Assembly: GCA_017477255.1 (NCBI GenBank)
Contig: JAFUXB010000005.1
Location: forward strand, 1-64,000
Origin: Bacilli bacterium
GTDB taxonomy: Bacteria; Bacillota_I; Bacilli_A; RFN20; CAG-826
Reading direction: 5' to 3'
Length of the DNA stretch: 64,000 nt
The position numbers and the translations under genes are program-made. The notes beneath the pieces were generated by a model, which saw only the letters and a list, made by a program, of their open reading frames with translations, ran no database searches and was not told where the DNA came from. Of this stretch, positions 53,231 to 60,214 are shown one piece after another; the stretch's first letter is position 1, and every line of letters begins with the position of its first letter.

Positions 53231-53252
53231 AAAAAAATAAGCGTTTTTTAAC
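53231..53252 (-). terminator. hairpin abutting the ABC transporter start codon
   Basis: On the minus strand AATAAGCGTT pairs with AACGCTTATT, followed by TTTTTATTT and then directly the ATG at 53226. The stem includes the TAA stop of the upstream HTH gene. It works as a terminator or attenuator between the two genes. Confidence 0.75.
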
Positions 53253-53254
53253 GC

Positions 53255-53473
53255 TTATTCCTCAGTTAAATAATAATAACCACATTTTTTCGAATATTTT
53301 AGTTCTTCTGTTTTATAAAAGTTATATAAATACGCTCTTATTTCTTGCATATAACGTCTAAACGTTAAATCAGGTATGTCTAAAACATCTTGAACCTCAG
53401 ATTTTGTGATTCTTCTATTTTTCATTAAAGTTTCATAAATAAATAATAATGCTTGCGATTTGTTTAATCTCAT
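53255..53473 (-). CDS. small winged-helix transcriptional regulator
   Basis: 72 aa. SQALLFIYETLMKNRRITKSEVQDVLDIPDLTFRRYMQEIRAYL is an HTH_11/YafY-type DNA-binding domain, followed by a Tyr-rich hairpin (KKCGYYYLTEE). The ligand-binding WYL domain that usually follows is absent. AAGGGG gives the ribosome site. It directly precedes the ABC transporter and probably controls it. Confidence 0.78.
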   Translation of the reverse strand: MRLNKSQALLFIYETLMKNRRITKSEVQDVLDIPDLTFRRYMQEIRAYLYNFYKTEELKYSKKCGYYYLTEE

Positions 53474-53631
53474 AATTTCCCCTTATTGATATTTAAAAGT
53501 TCATCAATAACGTTATTAATGATATGTGCTAGCATTTATATTATTTATTGAATGTATCAAAAAACGAAACAAACAAACCGGTTTTTACTCAAAACAAACG
53601 GATATTTGATATTTTACATATAAAATTAAAA

Positions 53632-53664
53632 AAATAAGGATCTACCCTTATTATTTTTATTTTA
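53632..53664. terminator. terminator after the tandem-XRE gene
   Basis: AATAAGG and CCTTATT pair around ATCTAC, with A-runs on the left and T-runs on the right, overlapping no gene. Confidence 0.75.
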
Positions 53665-53679
53665 ATAAATTATTTATTT

Positions 53680-54687
53680 TTATGGATTTTCAGGTACTAA
53701 AGGTGAAATCCGTTCAAAATATTGATAACCACAAATTTCACATTGATATTCATAGTTTCCTTCATTATCATAGGTTGGTTCAGTATAAGAGATTTCAATA
53801 AACTGATGCGCTTCAAACTCTGTTGTAGCATCACAAATTACACACTCTTTCCAGTGTCCCACATCATCAAAATTATAACCTTCTTCAAAATTATGGTCAC
53901 CAGTAGGTTCAACAGTTTTATGATAATGATATGGACATTTTTCGCATGCATATAAAACTTTTCCTTCATAACCACAACTTACTTCAACAATAACAGTTTC
54001 TTTTAAGACATGTTCTTCTTTTTGAGCTATTTCACCCTTTTCATTAACATACCAATGATAGTGTTCATCATATAAAATTGAATTTTCTGTTTTATTTTCA
54101 ATTGGAGTTGCTTTTTGTCTTCTTTGAATAGTCGTGACTACTCCAGTTGTCGTTGCTGCACCTAAACTAATAACAATAACTATTGGCAAAAATATAGGTA
54201 AAAACACTCTTTTTTTCTTAATTGGCTTCTTATTTGTTTCATCTTTATGAGGAAGACAAAAATATAATTCTTCAACTTTATATTCATATGTAGAACATAA
54301 ATGTAAAAAATTAGATAATTGTGGTAAAGATGTGCCTTTTTCCCGCGAAGCAACAGTTTTTACGTTTACTTCAAGCATTTTAGCTAAATCCAATTGGGTT
54401 AAATTGTTCTTTTTTCTTAAATATTTAAGGTTATTAGCAAATCTATTAGCATCAAATTTATAAATATCGCATATTTTATTAACTTTATAATCTCTAGCGT
54501 AAAGGAAATTTTCTAAATCAACATTTAAAATTTGGCAAAGTTTACCCCATACACTTAAATCTGGAAAAGCTTTACCTTGCTCCCACAATGAAACAAGTTG
54601 AGCACTATACCCAACCGCGCTAGCAATATCATTTTGTGAATATCCAAGTGCGTTCCTTCTACTAATTAAAAAGTCTTTAAATTCCAT
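53680..54687 (-). CDS. tandem-XRE membrane protein with extracytoplasmic CxxC modules
   Basis: 335 aa from the second of two ATGs (54687). Two helix-turn-helix domains: YSQNDIASAVGYSAQLVSLWE (about 17-38) and LTQLDLAKMLEVNVKTVASRE (about 95-116). A basic stretch and one membrane segment (about 165-185) follow. The outside part holds three CxxC modules (YACEKCPYHY, ECVICDATTEF, YQCEICGYQYFE) that look like small zinc or disulfide ribbons. DNA-binding inside and a Cys-rich sensor outside suggest a one-component membrane regulator. TATAAT sits 7 bp before this ATG with no ribosome site. Confidence 0.8.
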   Translation of the reverse strand: MEFKDFLISRRNALGYSQNDIASAVGYSAQLVSLWEQGKAFPDLSVWGKLCQILNVDLENFLYARDYKVNKICDIYKFDANRFANNLKYLRKKNNLTQLDLAKMLEVNVKTVASREKGTSLPQLSNFLHLCSTYEYKVEELYFCLPHKDETNKKPIKKKRVFLPIFLPIVIVISLGAATTTGVVTTIQRRQKATPIENKTENSILYDEHYHWYVNEKGEIAQKEEHVLKETVIVEVSCGYEGKVLYACEKCPYHYHKTVEPTGDHNFEEGYNFDDVGHWKECVICDATTEFEAHQFIEISYTEPTYDNEGNYEYQCEICGYQYFERISPLVPENP

Positions 54688-54700
54688 CATTAATATTATA
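54688..54700 (-). promoter_or_regulatory. -10 box giving a leaderless transcript of the tandem-XRE gene
   Basis: TATAAT at 54695-54700 on the minus strand is followed by seven bases and then the A of ATG 54687. No Shine-Dalgarno is present, and the -35 region is weak. Confidence 0.6.
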
Positions 54701-54763
54701 GCTTGTCTTTGCAAATATACATTAAAATCTAGTTCATTTATACATGAATTTTAAAGCTTATTT

Positions 54764-54800
54764 TATCAAAAACCCTGCAAATCTAAATTATTTTTTAAAA
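54764..54800 (-). repeat. dispersed 30-bp motif, copy 7
   Basis: Minus-strand copy TTAGATTTGCAGGGTTTTTG, between the divergent XRE and plsX genes. Confidence 0.7.
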
Positions 54801-54852
54801 ATTCAAATTTCGCAAATTAATTTCAAATATTAGTTATAAAACCCTTATAAGT

Positions 54853-54881
54853 TTGCACCTATTCTTTCTTTTATATATAAT
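54853..54881 (+). promoter_or_regulatory. plsX-acpP promoter
   Basis: TTGCAC (54853-54858), a 17-bp spacer and TATAAT (54876-54881). Confidence 0.85.
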
Positions 54882-54912
54882 TATAGTGGTCAAATAAAGA
54901 GGGAGATTAAAA

Positions 54913-55881
54913 ATGGAAAAATCATATACCATTGTTATTGACACTTTAGGAAGCGACAAAGGGCCAACAGCAATTTTAGAAGGCTGCAAACTAGTACTTG
55001 AAAAATTTCAAAACGTTAAGTTAATTATTGTAGGTCAAGAAGAATTAATTTCTAGTTATGACTTTCCAAAAGATAGAATAAGAATAATTGAAGCAAATGA
55101 TACTATTACTAATTTAGATAATATTAAAGAAGCTTTATTTAAAAAAAGAGATGCATCTATTTTTAAAGCATTAGCAGAATGTGCAAATAACGATGAAGTA
55201 ATCGGATTAATTTGTGCTGGAAATACTGGTGCTTTACTTGCTGGTTCTTTAAGATATTTATTAAATGAAAAAAGAACAAGACCTGCTTTAGCAGCAATTT
55301 TACCTACAACTGTTCAAGGTAAATTCACTTGTTTAGTTGATACTGGTGCTTCTATTGATTGTGGTTCTGAACAACTAATTGAATTTGCTCATTTAGGAAC
55401 TGACTTTATGAGAAAACTTTATAAAGTTGAAAGTCCAAGAGTTGCACTTCTTTCAAATGGTACAGAACCTACAAAAGGTAATGCATTAATTAAAGAAACC
55501 CACAAATTATTAGCTCATGAAGAAGGTATTAATTTTGTTGGAAATGTTGAAGGAAGCAATGCATTAAATTATAACTGCGATGTCTTAGTTGCTGATGGAT
55601 TTGTTGGAAATCAGTTATTAAAAATTACTGAAGGATCAGCTAAAAATTTCATTATGGAAATTATGAAATTTGGAAAAATAACCGGGAACGAGGCGGTTTC
55701 TAAACAAATTGTTGGACATTTAATGTCAATTTATAATTTTGAATCATTGGGTGCAGGCATACTTTTAGGTGCTAAAAAATATTGCTTAAAATGTAGAGGA
55801 TCTAGTGGTCCAGATGCAATTTTAAGTGCTGCTCATATATTGTTAAATATCACTGAAAATAAAACTTTTTATGAAAATTAA
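54913..55881 (+). CDS. plsX: phosphate acyltransferase PlsX
   Basis: 322 aa, normal length. Family blocks: DTLGSDKGP near the start, CAGNTGALLAGSL, ALAAILPT, ALLSNGTEPTKGN, VLVADGFVGNQLLKITEG and GAGILLGAKKYCLKCRGSS. PlsX converts acyl-ACP to acyl-phosphate, the acyl donor of PlsY in phospholipid synthesis. AGAGGGAG precedes the ATG. It forms an operon with the acyl carrier protein gene 13 bp downstream, but no fab genes follow. Confidence 0.96.
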   Translation: MEKSYTIVIDTLGSDKGPTAILEGCKLVLEKFQNVKLIIVGQEELISSYDFPKDRIRIIEANDTITNLDNIKEALFKKRDASIFKALAECANNDEVIGLICAGNTGALLAGSLRYLLNEKRTRPALAAILPTTVQGKFTCLVDTGASIDCGSEQLIEFAHLGTDFMRKLYKVESPRVALLSNGTEPTKGNALIKETHKLLAHEEGINFVGNVEGSNALNYNCDVLVADGFVGNQLLKITEGSAKNFIMEIMKFGKITGNEAVSKQIVGHLMSIYNFESLGAGILLGAKKYCLKCRGSSGPDAILSAAHILLNITENKTFYEN

Positions 55882-55894
55882 TTAAGGAGAAATT

Positions 55895-56122
55895 ATGTAC
55901 GAAAGATTATTAAAAATTATTAAAGAAAATGTACCAAATTTAGATGTTAGCAAAGTTACTGAAGATTCTTTGCTTGTTGAAGATTTAGGAATGGACAGTA
56001 TTGCTATGTTAATGATGTCAATGTCAATTGAAGATGAATTTGGCATCACTTTTGATGATTTAGTCGTTTTTAAAACAGTTAAAGACGTATTAAATTATTT
56101 AAACGAACACGCTACTAAATAA
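55895..56122 (+). CDS. acpP: acyl carrier protein
   Basis: 75 aa. The phosphopantetheine Ser is in LGMDSIAMLMM, a DSI variant of the usual DSL motif. Helix 3 and 4 text (EFGITFDDLVVFKTVKDVLNYL) is typical. It carries acyl chains on a 4'-phosphopantetheine arm. AAGGAG precedes the start. It is co-transcribed with plsX. Confidence 0.93.
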   Translation: MYERLLKIIKENVPNLDVSKVTEDSLLVEDLGMDSIAMLMMSMSIEDEFGITFDDLVVFKTVKDVLNYLNEHATK

Positions 56123-56136
56123 AATTATTTGGATAT

Positions 56137-57258
56137 TTAAATCTTTTTAACAAAGCATCTTCTTCTTTTTGTAAATTCTCTTTCAAAATTACTCATAAAT
56201 CCGAGGATGTTATTGTTATTTTCGAGCATTAAATTAGTTTCCATATAATCAATGCCATTATTGCATAAATGATCATAGAAATGTGTTACGATAATACCTG
56301 CGACACCTTTCATTGTATATTCTGGTAAAACACCAATTAAACCTAAGTCAATGACGTTAGGTTTCTTTTTATTTTTAAAGAAATCAATTAAAAATCTAGG
56401 TGTGATTTTTCCTTTATATTTAGTAATTACTTTTGAAAGTGAAGGAAATACTAAAGCAAATCCTACAACTTTATTGTCCTCTGTTAAAACTACCATGATA
56501 TCTTGAGGTCTTAAGATTAAATTAAAGTTAGAAATGCTCGAATCCATCATTTCTTTTGTAAACGGAACAGTTCCATAAATCTTATTATATGTAATATCAA
56601 TTATTTCAAAGAATTGCTCTTTATATTCTTTAATAAATTTACTGACACTTTTTGGAGAATAAGCTCTTAATTTATAGCGTTTTTTAGCCATTTCACTAGC
56701 TTTTATTAATCTTTCATCTTTTTCTTTTGGTGGGAAAATTTTATATTCAAGCCAATCAACATCTTTTTCTAGTCCATAATTTTCTAAAAGCCTTTGATAA
56801 TAATCAAAATTATATTGTTCTTCATAAGTTTGGAATTTATCAAAACCTTCAATAAGTAAACCTTCTCTTTCTAAGTCGCTATATCCTAAAGGACCAACAA
56901 GTTCATCCATTCCTTGTTCTTTTCCCCATTTAGCAACAGAATCTAATAAAAGATTAGCAACTTCTTGATTATCTATTGCATCAAACCTTGTAAATCTAAC
57001 TCTTTTTTGTTTCCATTTTTCATTTGCTGCAAGTTGAATAATTCCTTCAATTCTTCCTACAACTTTATTATTTTCATCTACACATAAATAAAAAACTGTT
57101 TTACATGTATTGTTATAAACATAATTCTTTTTAAATATTTTCTTCTCATCACTATTTAAAGCTGGAACAAAATATTTATTTCCCTCATATAAATCTATTT
57201 GAAATTTTACAAATCTATTAATGTCTTTTTTAGATTTAACTTCGATAATTTTATACAT
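56137..57258 (-). CDS. GNAT-like N-acetyltransferase family protein
   Basis: 373 aa. The N-terminal part resembles an acetyltransferase (YLCVDENNKVVGRIEGII, DELVGPLGYSDLEREGLLIEGF) and the C-terminal part a second GNAT fold (VVLTEDNKVVGFALVFPS, DLGLIGVLPEYTMKGVAGIIV, YMETNLMLENN). The GPLGYSD-x-EG segment is typical of this long two-part family from anaerobes. Substrate unknown. AAGGAGAG precedes the start. It converges with acpP with only 14 bp between the stops and no visible terminator. Confidence 0.8.
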   Translation of the reverse strand: MYKIIEVKSKKDINRFVKFQIDLYEGNKYFVPALNSDEKKIFKKNYVYNNTCKTVFYLCVDENNKVVGRIEGIIQLAANEKWKQKRVRFTRFDAIDNQEVANLLLDSVAKWGKEQGMDELVGPLGYSDLEREGLLIEGFDKFQTYEEQYNFDYYQRLLENYGLEKDVDWLEYKIFPPKEKDERLIKASEMAKKRYKLRAYSPKSVSKFIKEYKEQFFEIIDITYNKIYGTVPFTKEMMDSSISNFNLILRPQDIMVVLTEDNKVVGFALVFPSLSKVITKYKGKITPRFLIDFFKNKKKPNVIDLGLIGVLPEYTMKGVAGIIVTHFYDHLCNNGIDYMETNLMLENNNNILGFMSNFEREFTKRRRCFVKKI

Positions 57259-57324
57259 AACGCTCTCCTTGAATATTATAATTCATTTAATAATTTATTA
57301 ATAATTTCCAATAAGAATCTATTT

Positions 57325-57355
57325 TAGAAAACCATGCAAATCTACGATATTTTTT
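57325..57355 (-). repeat. dispersed 30-bp motif, copy 8
   Basis: Minus-strand copy GTAGATTTGCATGGTTTTC, head-to-tail with copy 9. Confidence 0.7.
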
Positions 57356-57386
57356 CAAAAACCTTGCAGAACTCAAGTATTTTTCT
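57354..57386 (-). repeat. dispersed 30-bp motif, copy 9
   Basis: Minus-strand copy TTGAGTTCTGCAAGGTTTTTG, tandem with copy 8 and abutting the TAA stop of the EEP gene. Confidence 0.75.
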
Positions 57387-58577
57387 TTATTTTAATTTAA
57401 ATTCAAGTGATACAGGTTCATGATCACTATAAGCAAAACCTTCAATATTTGTCTTAGGATTTATTGTTCTAATTGTTTTAATTGATGTAACTTCAATATT
57501 ATCAGAAACTATAAATCCATCAACTGAAGCTACAAACGTTTCACCTTCAATCCAAGTTATATTGTTATTTCTACAAGTTGGATTATTATCGCTACCATAA
57601 ACAGTAAAGCCTGAAGTGATTGGTGAATTATGATTTTCATCAAATAAATAAGATAACCAATCTGGTTTCTTTTTTGTCATTCCAAATGGTCTATTTGTTG
57701 AATCATTATAATCAAATTTTGGATTATTAACCAATAAATCATGATTAAAATCTCCACTAACAATACAATAATTACCTTCTTCTTTAACTTTATTTAAGAA
57801 AGCATTTAACTCTTCCATTTGAATCTTTCTAATTTTTCCACCTTCATCATAAGCTGACATGTGGTTATTTACCAGATATAAGATTTTTCCATTGTCTACT
57901 TCAATTTTATTAACCTGGAAACATCTATCTAAATCAAAGAATTTTGAAAAATCAGTAGCAACTGTATATTCTTTTCTTTCACTATGTGTAATTTTATATT
58001 TTGAATAAGTTGATAAACCAGATTGAACTGAACCATGCATATCATATAAAGGATATGGTAAAAATGCAGTATGGAAGTTTTTAGCAAATGAATGCATATA
58101 ACCTTCATTCAATTTACCTCTATAAATTTTGTCTTCATCAACGTAATAAGATCTAGTTGAATGAACATCTACTTCTTGGAGTAAAACAAAATCTGAATCT
58201 TCATTTTTAACTATATTACTCGATCCATTTATGTTATATAAAATTTCATCTTTAGAACGACCTTTTGAATAATACCCAGTAATTAAATTACCTTCATCAT
58301 CATATCCATCATCCATAAAGAAAGTATAATCTTGTGAATAAGCACCAAAACCAATGTTATAAGTTATAGCCTTATAATTAGATCCAATCGACACTTTTTC
58401 GTGTTGAGCATTTCCATCAGGAGTAAGTTCAATACTACCAATTCTATTATATGAACCAATAATATAAACAACATAACTTAAAACCAATCCAACAGCTTTA
58501 AAAACTCCAATAACTGCACTAAGCCCTACTGCTGTCCATATTTTTTGTGCTTTTGTCATCTTTTTATTCTTTGCCAT
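57387..58577 (-). CDS. membrane-anchored endonuclease/exonuclease/phosphatase (EEP) family hydrolase
   Basis: 396 aa. One N-terminal membrane segment (about 15-40) anchors an EEP domain facing outward: ITYNIGFGA, FVLLQEVDVHSTRS (catalytic Glu), NNHMSAYDEGG, VSGDFNHDLL (catalytic Asp/Asn) and the final SDHEPVSLEF. Enzymes of this fold cleave phosphodiesters in nucleic acids, lipids or sphingomyelin; the substrate is not readable here. No ribosome site is visible. TATAAT lies 15-20 bp before the ATG, giving at most a leader of about 7 nt. Confidence 0.88.
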   Translation of the reverse strand: MAKNKKMTKAQKIWTAVGLSAVIGVFKAVGLVLSYVVYIIGSYNRIGSIELTPDGNAQHEKVSIGSNYKAITYNIGFGAYSQDYTFFMDDGYDDEGNLITGYYSKGRSKDEILYNINGSSNIVKNEDSDFVLLQEVDVHSTRSYYVDEDKIYRGKLNEGYMHSFAKNFHTAFLPYPLYDMHGSVQSGLSTYSKYKITHSERKEYTVATDFSKFFDLDRCFQVNKIEVDNGKILYLVNNHMSAYDEGGKIRKIQMEELNAFLNKVKEEGNYCIVSGDFNHDLLVNNPKFDYNDSTNRPFGMTKKKPDWLSYLFDENHNSPITSGFTVYGSDNNPTCRNNNITWIEGETFVASVDGFIVSDNIEVTSIKTIRTINPKTNIEGFAYSDHEPVSLEFKLK

Positions 58578-58625
58578 AGTAATACCAATTAATTATAATT
58601 TTTTATAATTAAACTTTCACTTTTA

Positions 58626-59771
58626 TTATCTTACTGGATGTCTTTTTTTAAGAGTATTATATTGTCCAAATTCACATCCAACATTTTCACAATATATTTC
58701 ATCAATTAATTTTTTATTATGGTAAAGTTTAATGGTTCCTACTCCATTACCACCATTCCATAATCTTCTGTGAAGTCTTGATCCGTTAGGAGCTTCATAA
58801 TTAATTAAAAGCATGTCTTCTTTTTTACATTTGATATCAGTAATCATTTTATTTGACCATGTTTTTTGTTCAACATGCCAAATAATTTCATCTTCAGTTT
58901 CATGACAATCAAATGTAGTTTTTACATTATGCAAAAACTTAGAAAAATTAAATTCATAACACTTTCCTTCATAGTAAAATGCACTTAAAAGCTTGCGGTT
59001 TAAAGCTATTTTTCCAATTTTTGGGCATCCACCACCAATATCAAATGCACTATTTTCAAGTTTTTTACCTGTATTTAAACTAGTTAAATTATTTGAAGAT
59101 AACCAAACCCAAGGTGAAGTAAAATCTTTTCCCCAGTTTTTATCTGCATAACCATAAGAATCTTCATTTTTAATTTCATATTCTTCGCCATCAATTGTAA
59201 CAGTTCCTTCAAAATAAGATTTCATTCCTTCAGCATGCCAAAACATTTCAAAAAGTTGCATCTTTCTAAATAGTTTCCCAGCACCATAACCAACATTAAA
59301 AGCTATATCTTTTTTTATCTTTAAATTCCAAGACATCTCTCCGCTTTGGCACATATATTCAGGATGTTTTTTAATTTCTTCCGCGTCAATTTTAATCGAC
59401 CCAATCGTTGAAAGCTCGTCTAAGAAAAAGCCATCTGCTTTAATATAAAAAGGTTTTTTATATTTAACTTCTATCTCTTTCCAACCAAAAAATTTATGAA
59501 GTTGTTTTGCGTTTTTTCCCCATGCACCAGCTTTAATCATTAAGTATGATGGTTTAATTTTATTTGCTTTATTTTCATCAAGTTGACCAAGTATTGGATA
59601 TTCTTTTCCACTACTAGGATTACACAAGAAAAATTCAATAAAGAATGATTTTCTTTCTTTTGTTTTTATATTTGTTCCAGTAAATGAATGCCGCCACCAG
59701 TCATAACCCAGTTTTGCTTGTTTTTCATAAAGTTGACATTCATCTCTACTAATATCATGCTTATTAAACAT
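58626..59771 (-). CDS. tocopherol cyclase-like / lipocalin-like protein
   Basis: 381 aa. Conserved Trp/Asp/Gly motifs match the tocopherol-cyclase-like family (PF14249): FFGWKEIEVKYK, HAEGMKSYFEGTVTIDGEEY, SYGYADKNWGKDF-SPWVWLSSNN and AFDIGGG. In bacteria this fold is thought to bind or transform lipids or isoprenoids; a true cyclase role is unlikely in an anaerobe. GAGG precedes the ATG. It is adjacent to the EEP hydrolase on the same strand with a 48-bp gap. Confidence 0.82.
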   Translation of the reverse strand: MFNKHDISRDECQLYEKQAKLGYDWWRHSFTGTNIKTKERKSFFIEFFLCNPSSGKEYPILGQLDENKANKIKPSYLMIKAGAWGKNAKQLHKFFGWKEIEVKYKKPFYIKADGFFLDELSTIGSIKIDAEEIKKHPEYMCQSGEMSWNLKIKKDIAFNVGYGAGKLFRKMQLFEMFWHAEGMKSYFEGTVTIDGEEYEIKNEDSYGYADKNWGKDFTSPWVWLSSNNLTSLNTGKKLENSAFDIGGGCPKIGKIALNRKLLSAFYYEGKCYEFNFSKFLHNVKTTFDCHETEDEIIWHVEQKTWSNKMITDIKCKKEDMLLINYEAPNGSRLHRRLWNGGNGVGTIKLYHNKKLIDEIYCENVGCEFGQYNTLKKRHPVR

Positions 59772-59811
59772 ATTTTTGCCTCGTAAATATTAGTTAAACT
59801 AATACTAATTT

Positions 59812-59846
59812 ATATAAAATAGTTGAGTTCTGAAGGGTTTTTGAAG
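59812..59846 (+). repeat. dispersed 30-bp motif, copy 10
   Basis: Plus-strand copy GTTGAGTTCTGAAGGGTTTT followed by TGAAG, just before a terminator hairpin. Confidence 0.7.
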
Positions 59847-59848
59847 TA

Positions 59849-59876
59849 AAAAGGTAGCTTTTTAGCTACCTATATT
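59849..59876 (-). terminator. terminator of the hyp operon
   Basis: AGGTAGCT and AGCTACCT form a perfect 8-bp stem with a TTT loop. On the minus strand it is followed by TTTTTACTTC. It overlaps the last codons of hypA. Confidence 0.8.
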
Positions 59877-60214
59877 ACTTTTACCTCTTTGATCATTACA
59901 TCTCTACCACTTACAAGATATGTATTTCCACCACCACATTTTGGACATTCTTTTCCATATGCAGTTGTCTTATAAGTTTCTTTACAATCTTCACAATAAG
60001 AGATAGCTTCAATAAAGATTAGATTGAGTTTGGTGTTTTTCATATATTCTGTTTTCTTTTTTGACCATTCAAATGCATCAACAAAATATTCTTTTACAAC
60101 ACCACTTACTTCACCAACTTCTAGAGTAAGTTCACAAACTTCTTTAACATTATTTTCTTTAGCAAGTTGTTCAATTTGTTTAATGACGTGAACAACTATT
60201 CCTAACTCATGCAT
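59870..60214 (-). CDS. hypA: hydrogenase/urease nickel incorporation protein HypA
   Basis: 114 aa, normal length. It starts MHELGI, with His2 and Glu3 as nickel ligands, and has a zinc ribbon CEDCKETY...CPKCGGG. HypA delivers nickel with HypB during [NiFe]-hydrogenase maturation. Its start overlaps the preceding flavoprotein gene by 8 bp. No [NiFe]-hydrogenase gene is in the window. Confidence 0.94.
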   Translation of the reverse strand: MHELGIVVHVIKQIEQLAKENNVKEVCELTLEVGEVSGVVKEYFVDAFEWSKKKTEYMKNTKLNLIFIEAISYCEDCKETYKTTAYGKECPKCGGGNTYLVSGRDVMIKEVKVI

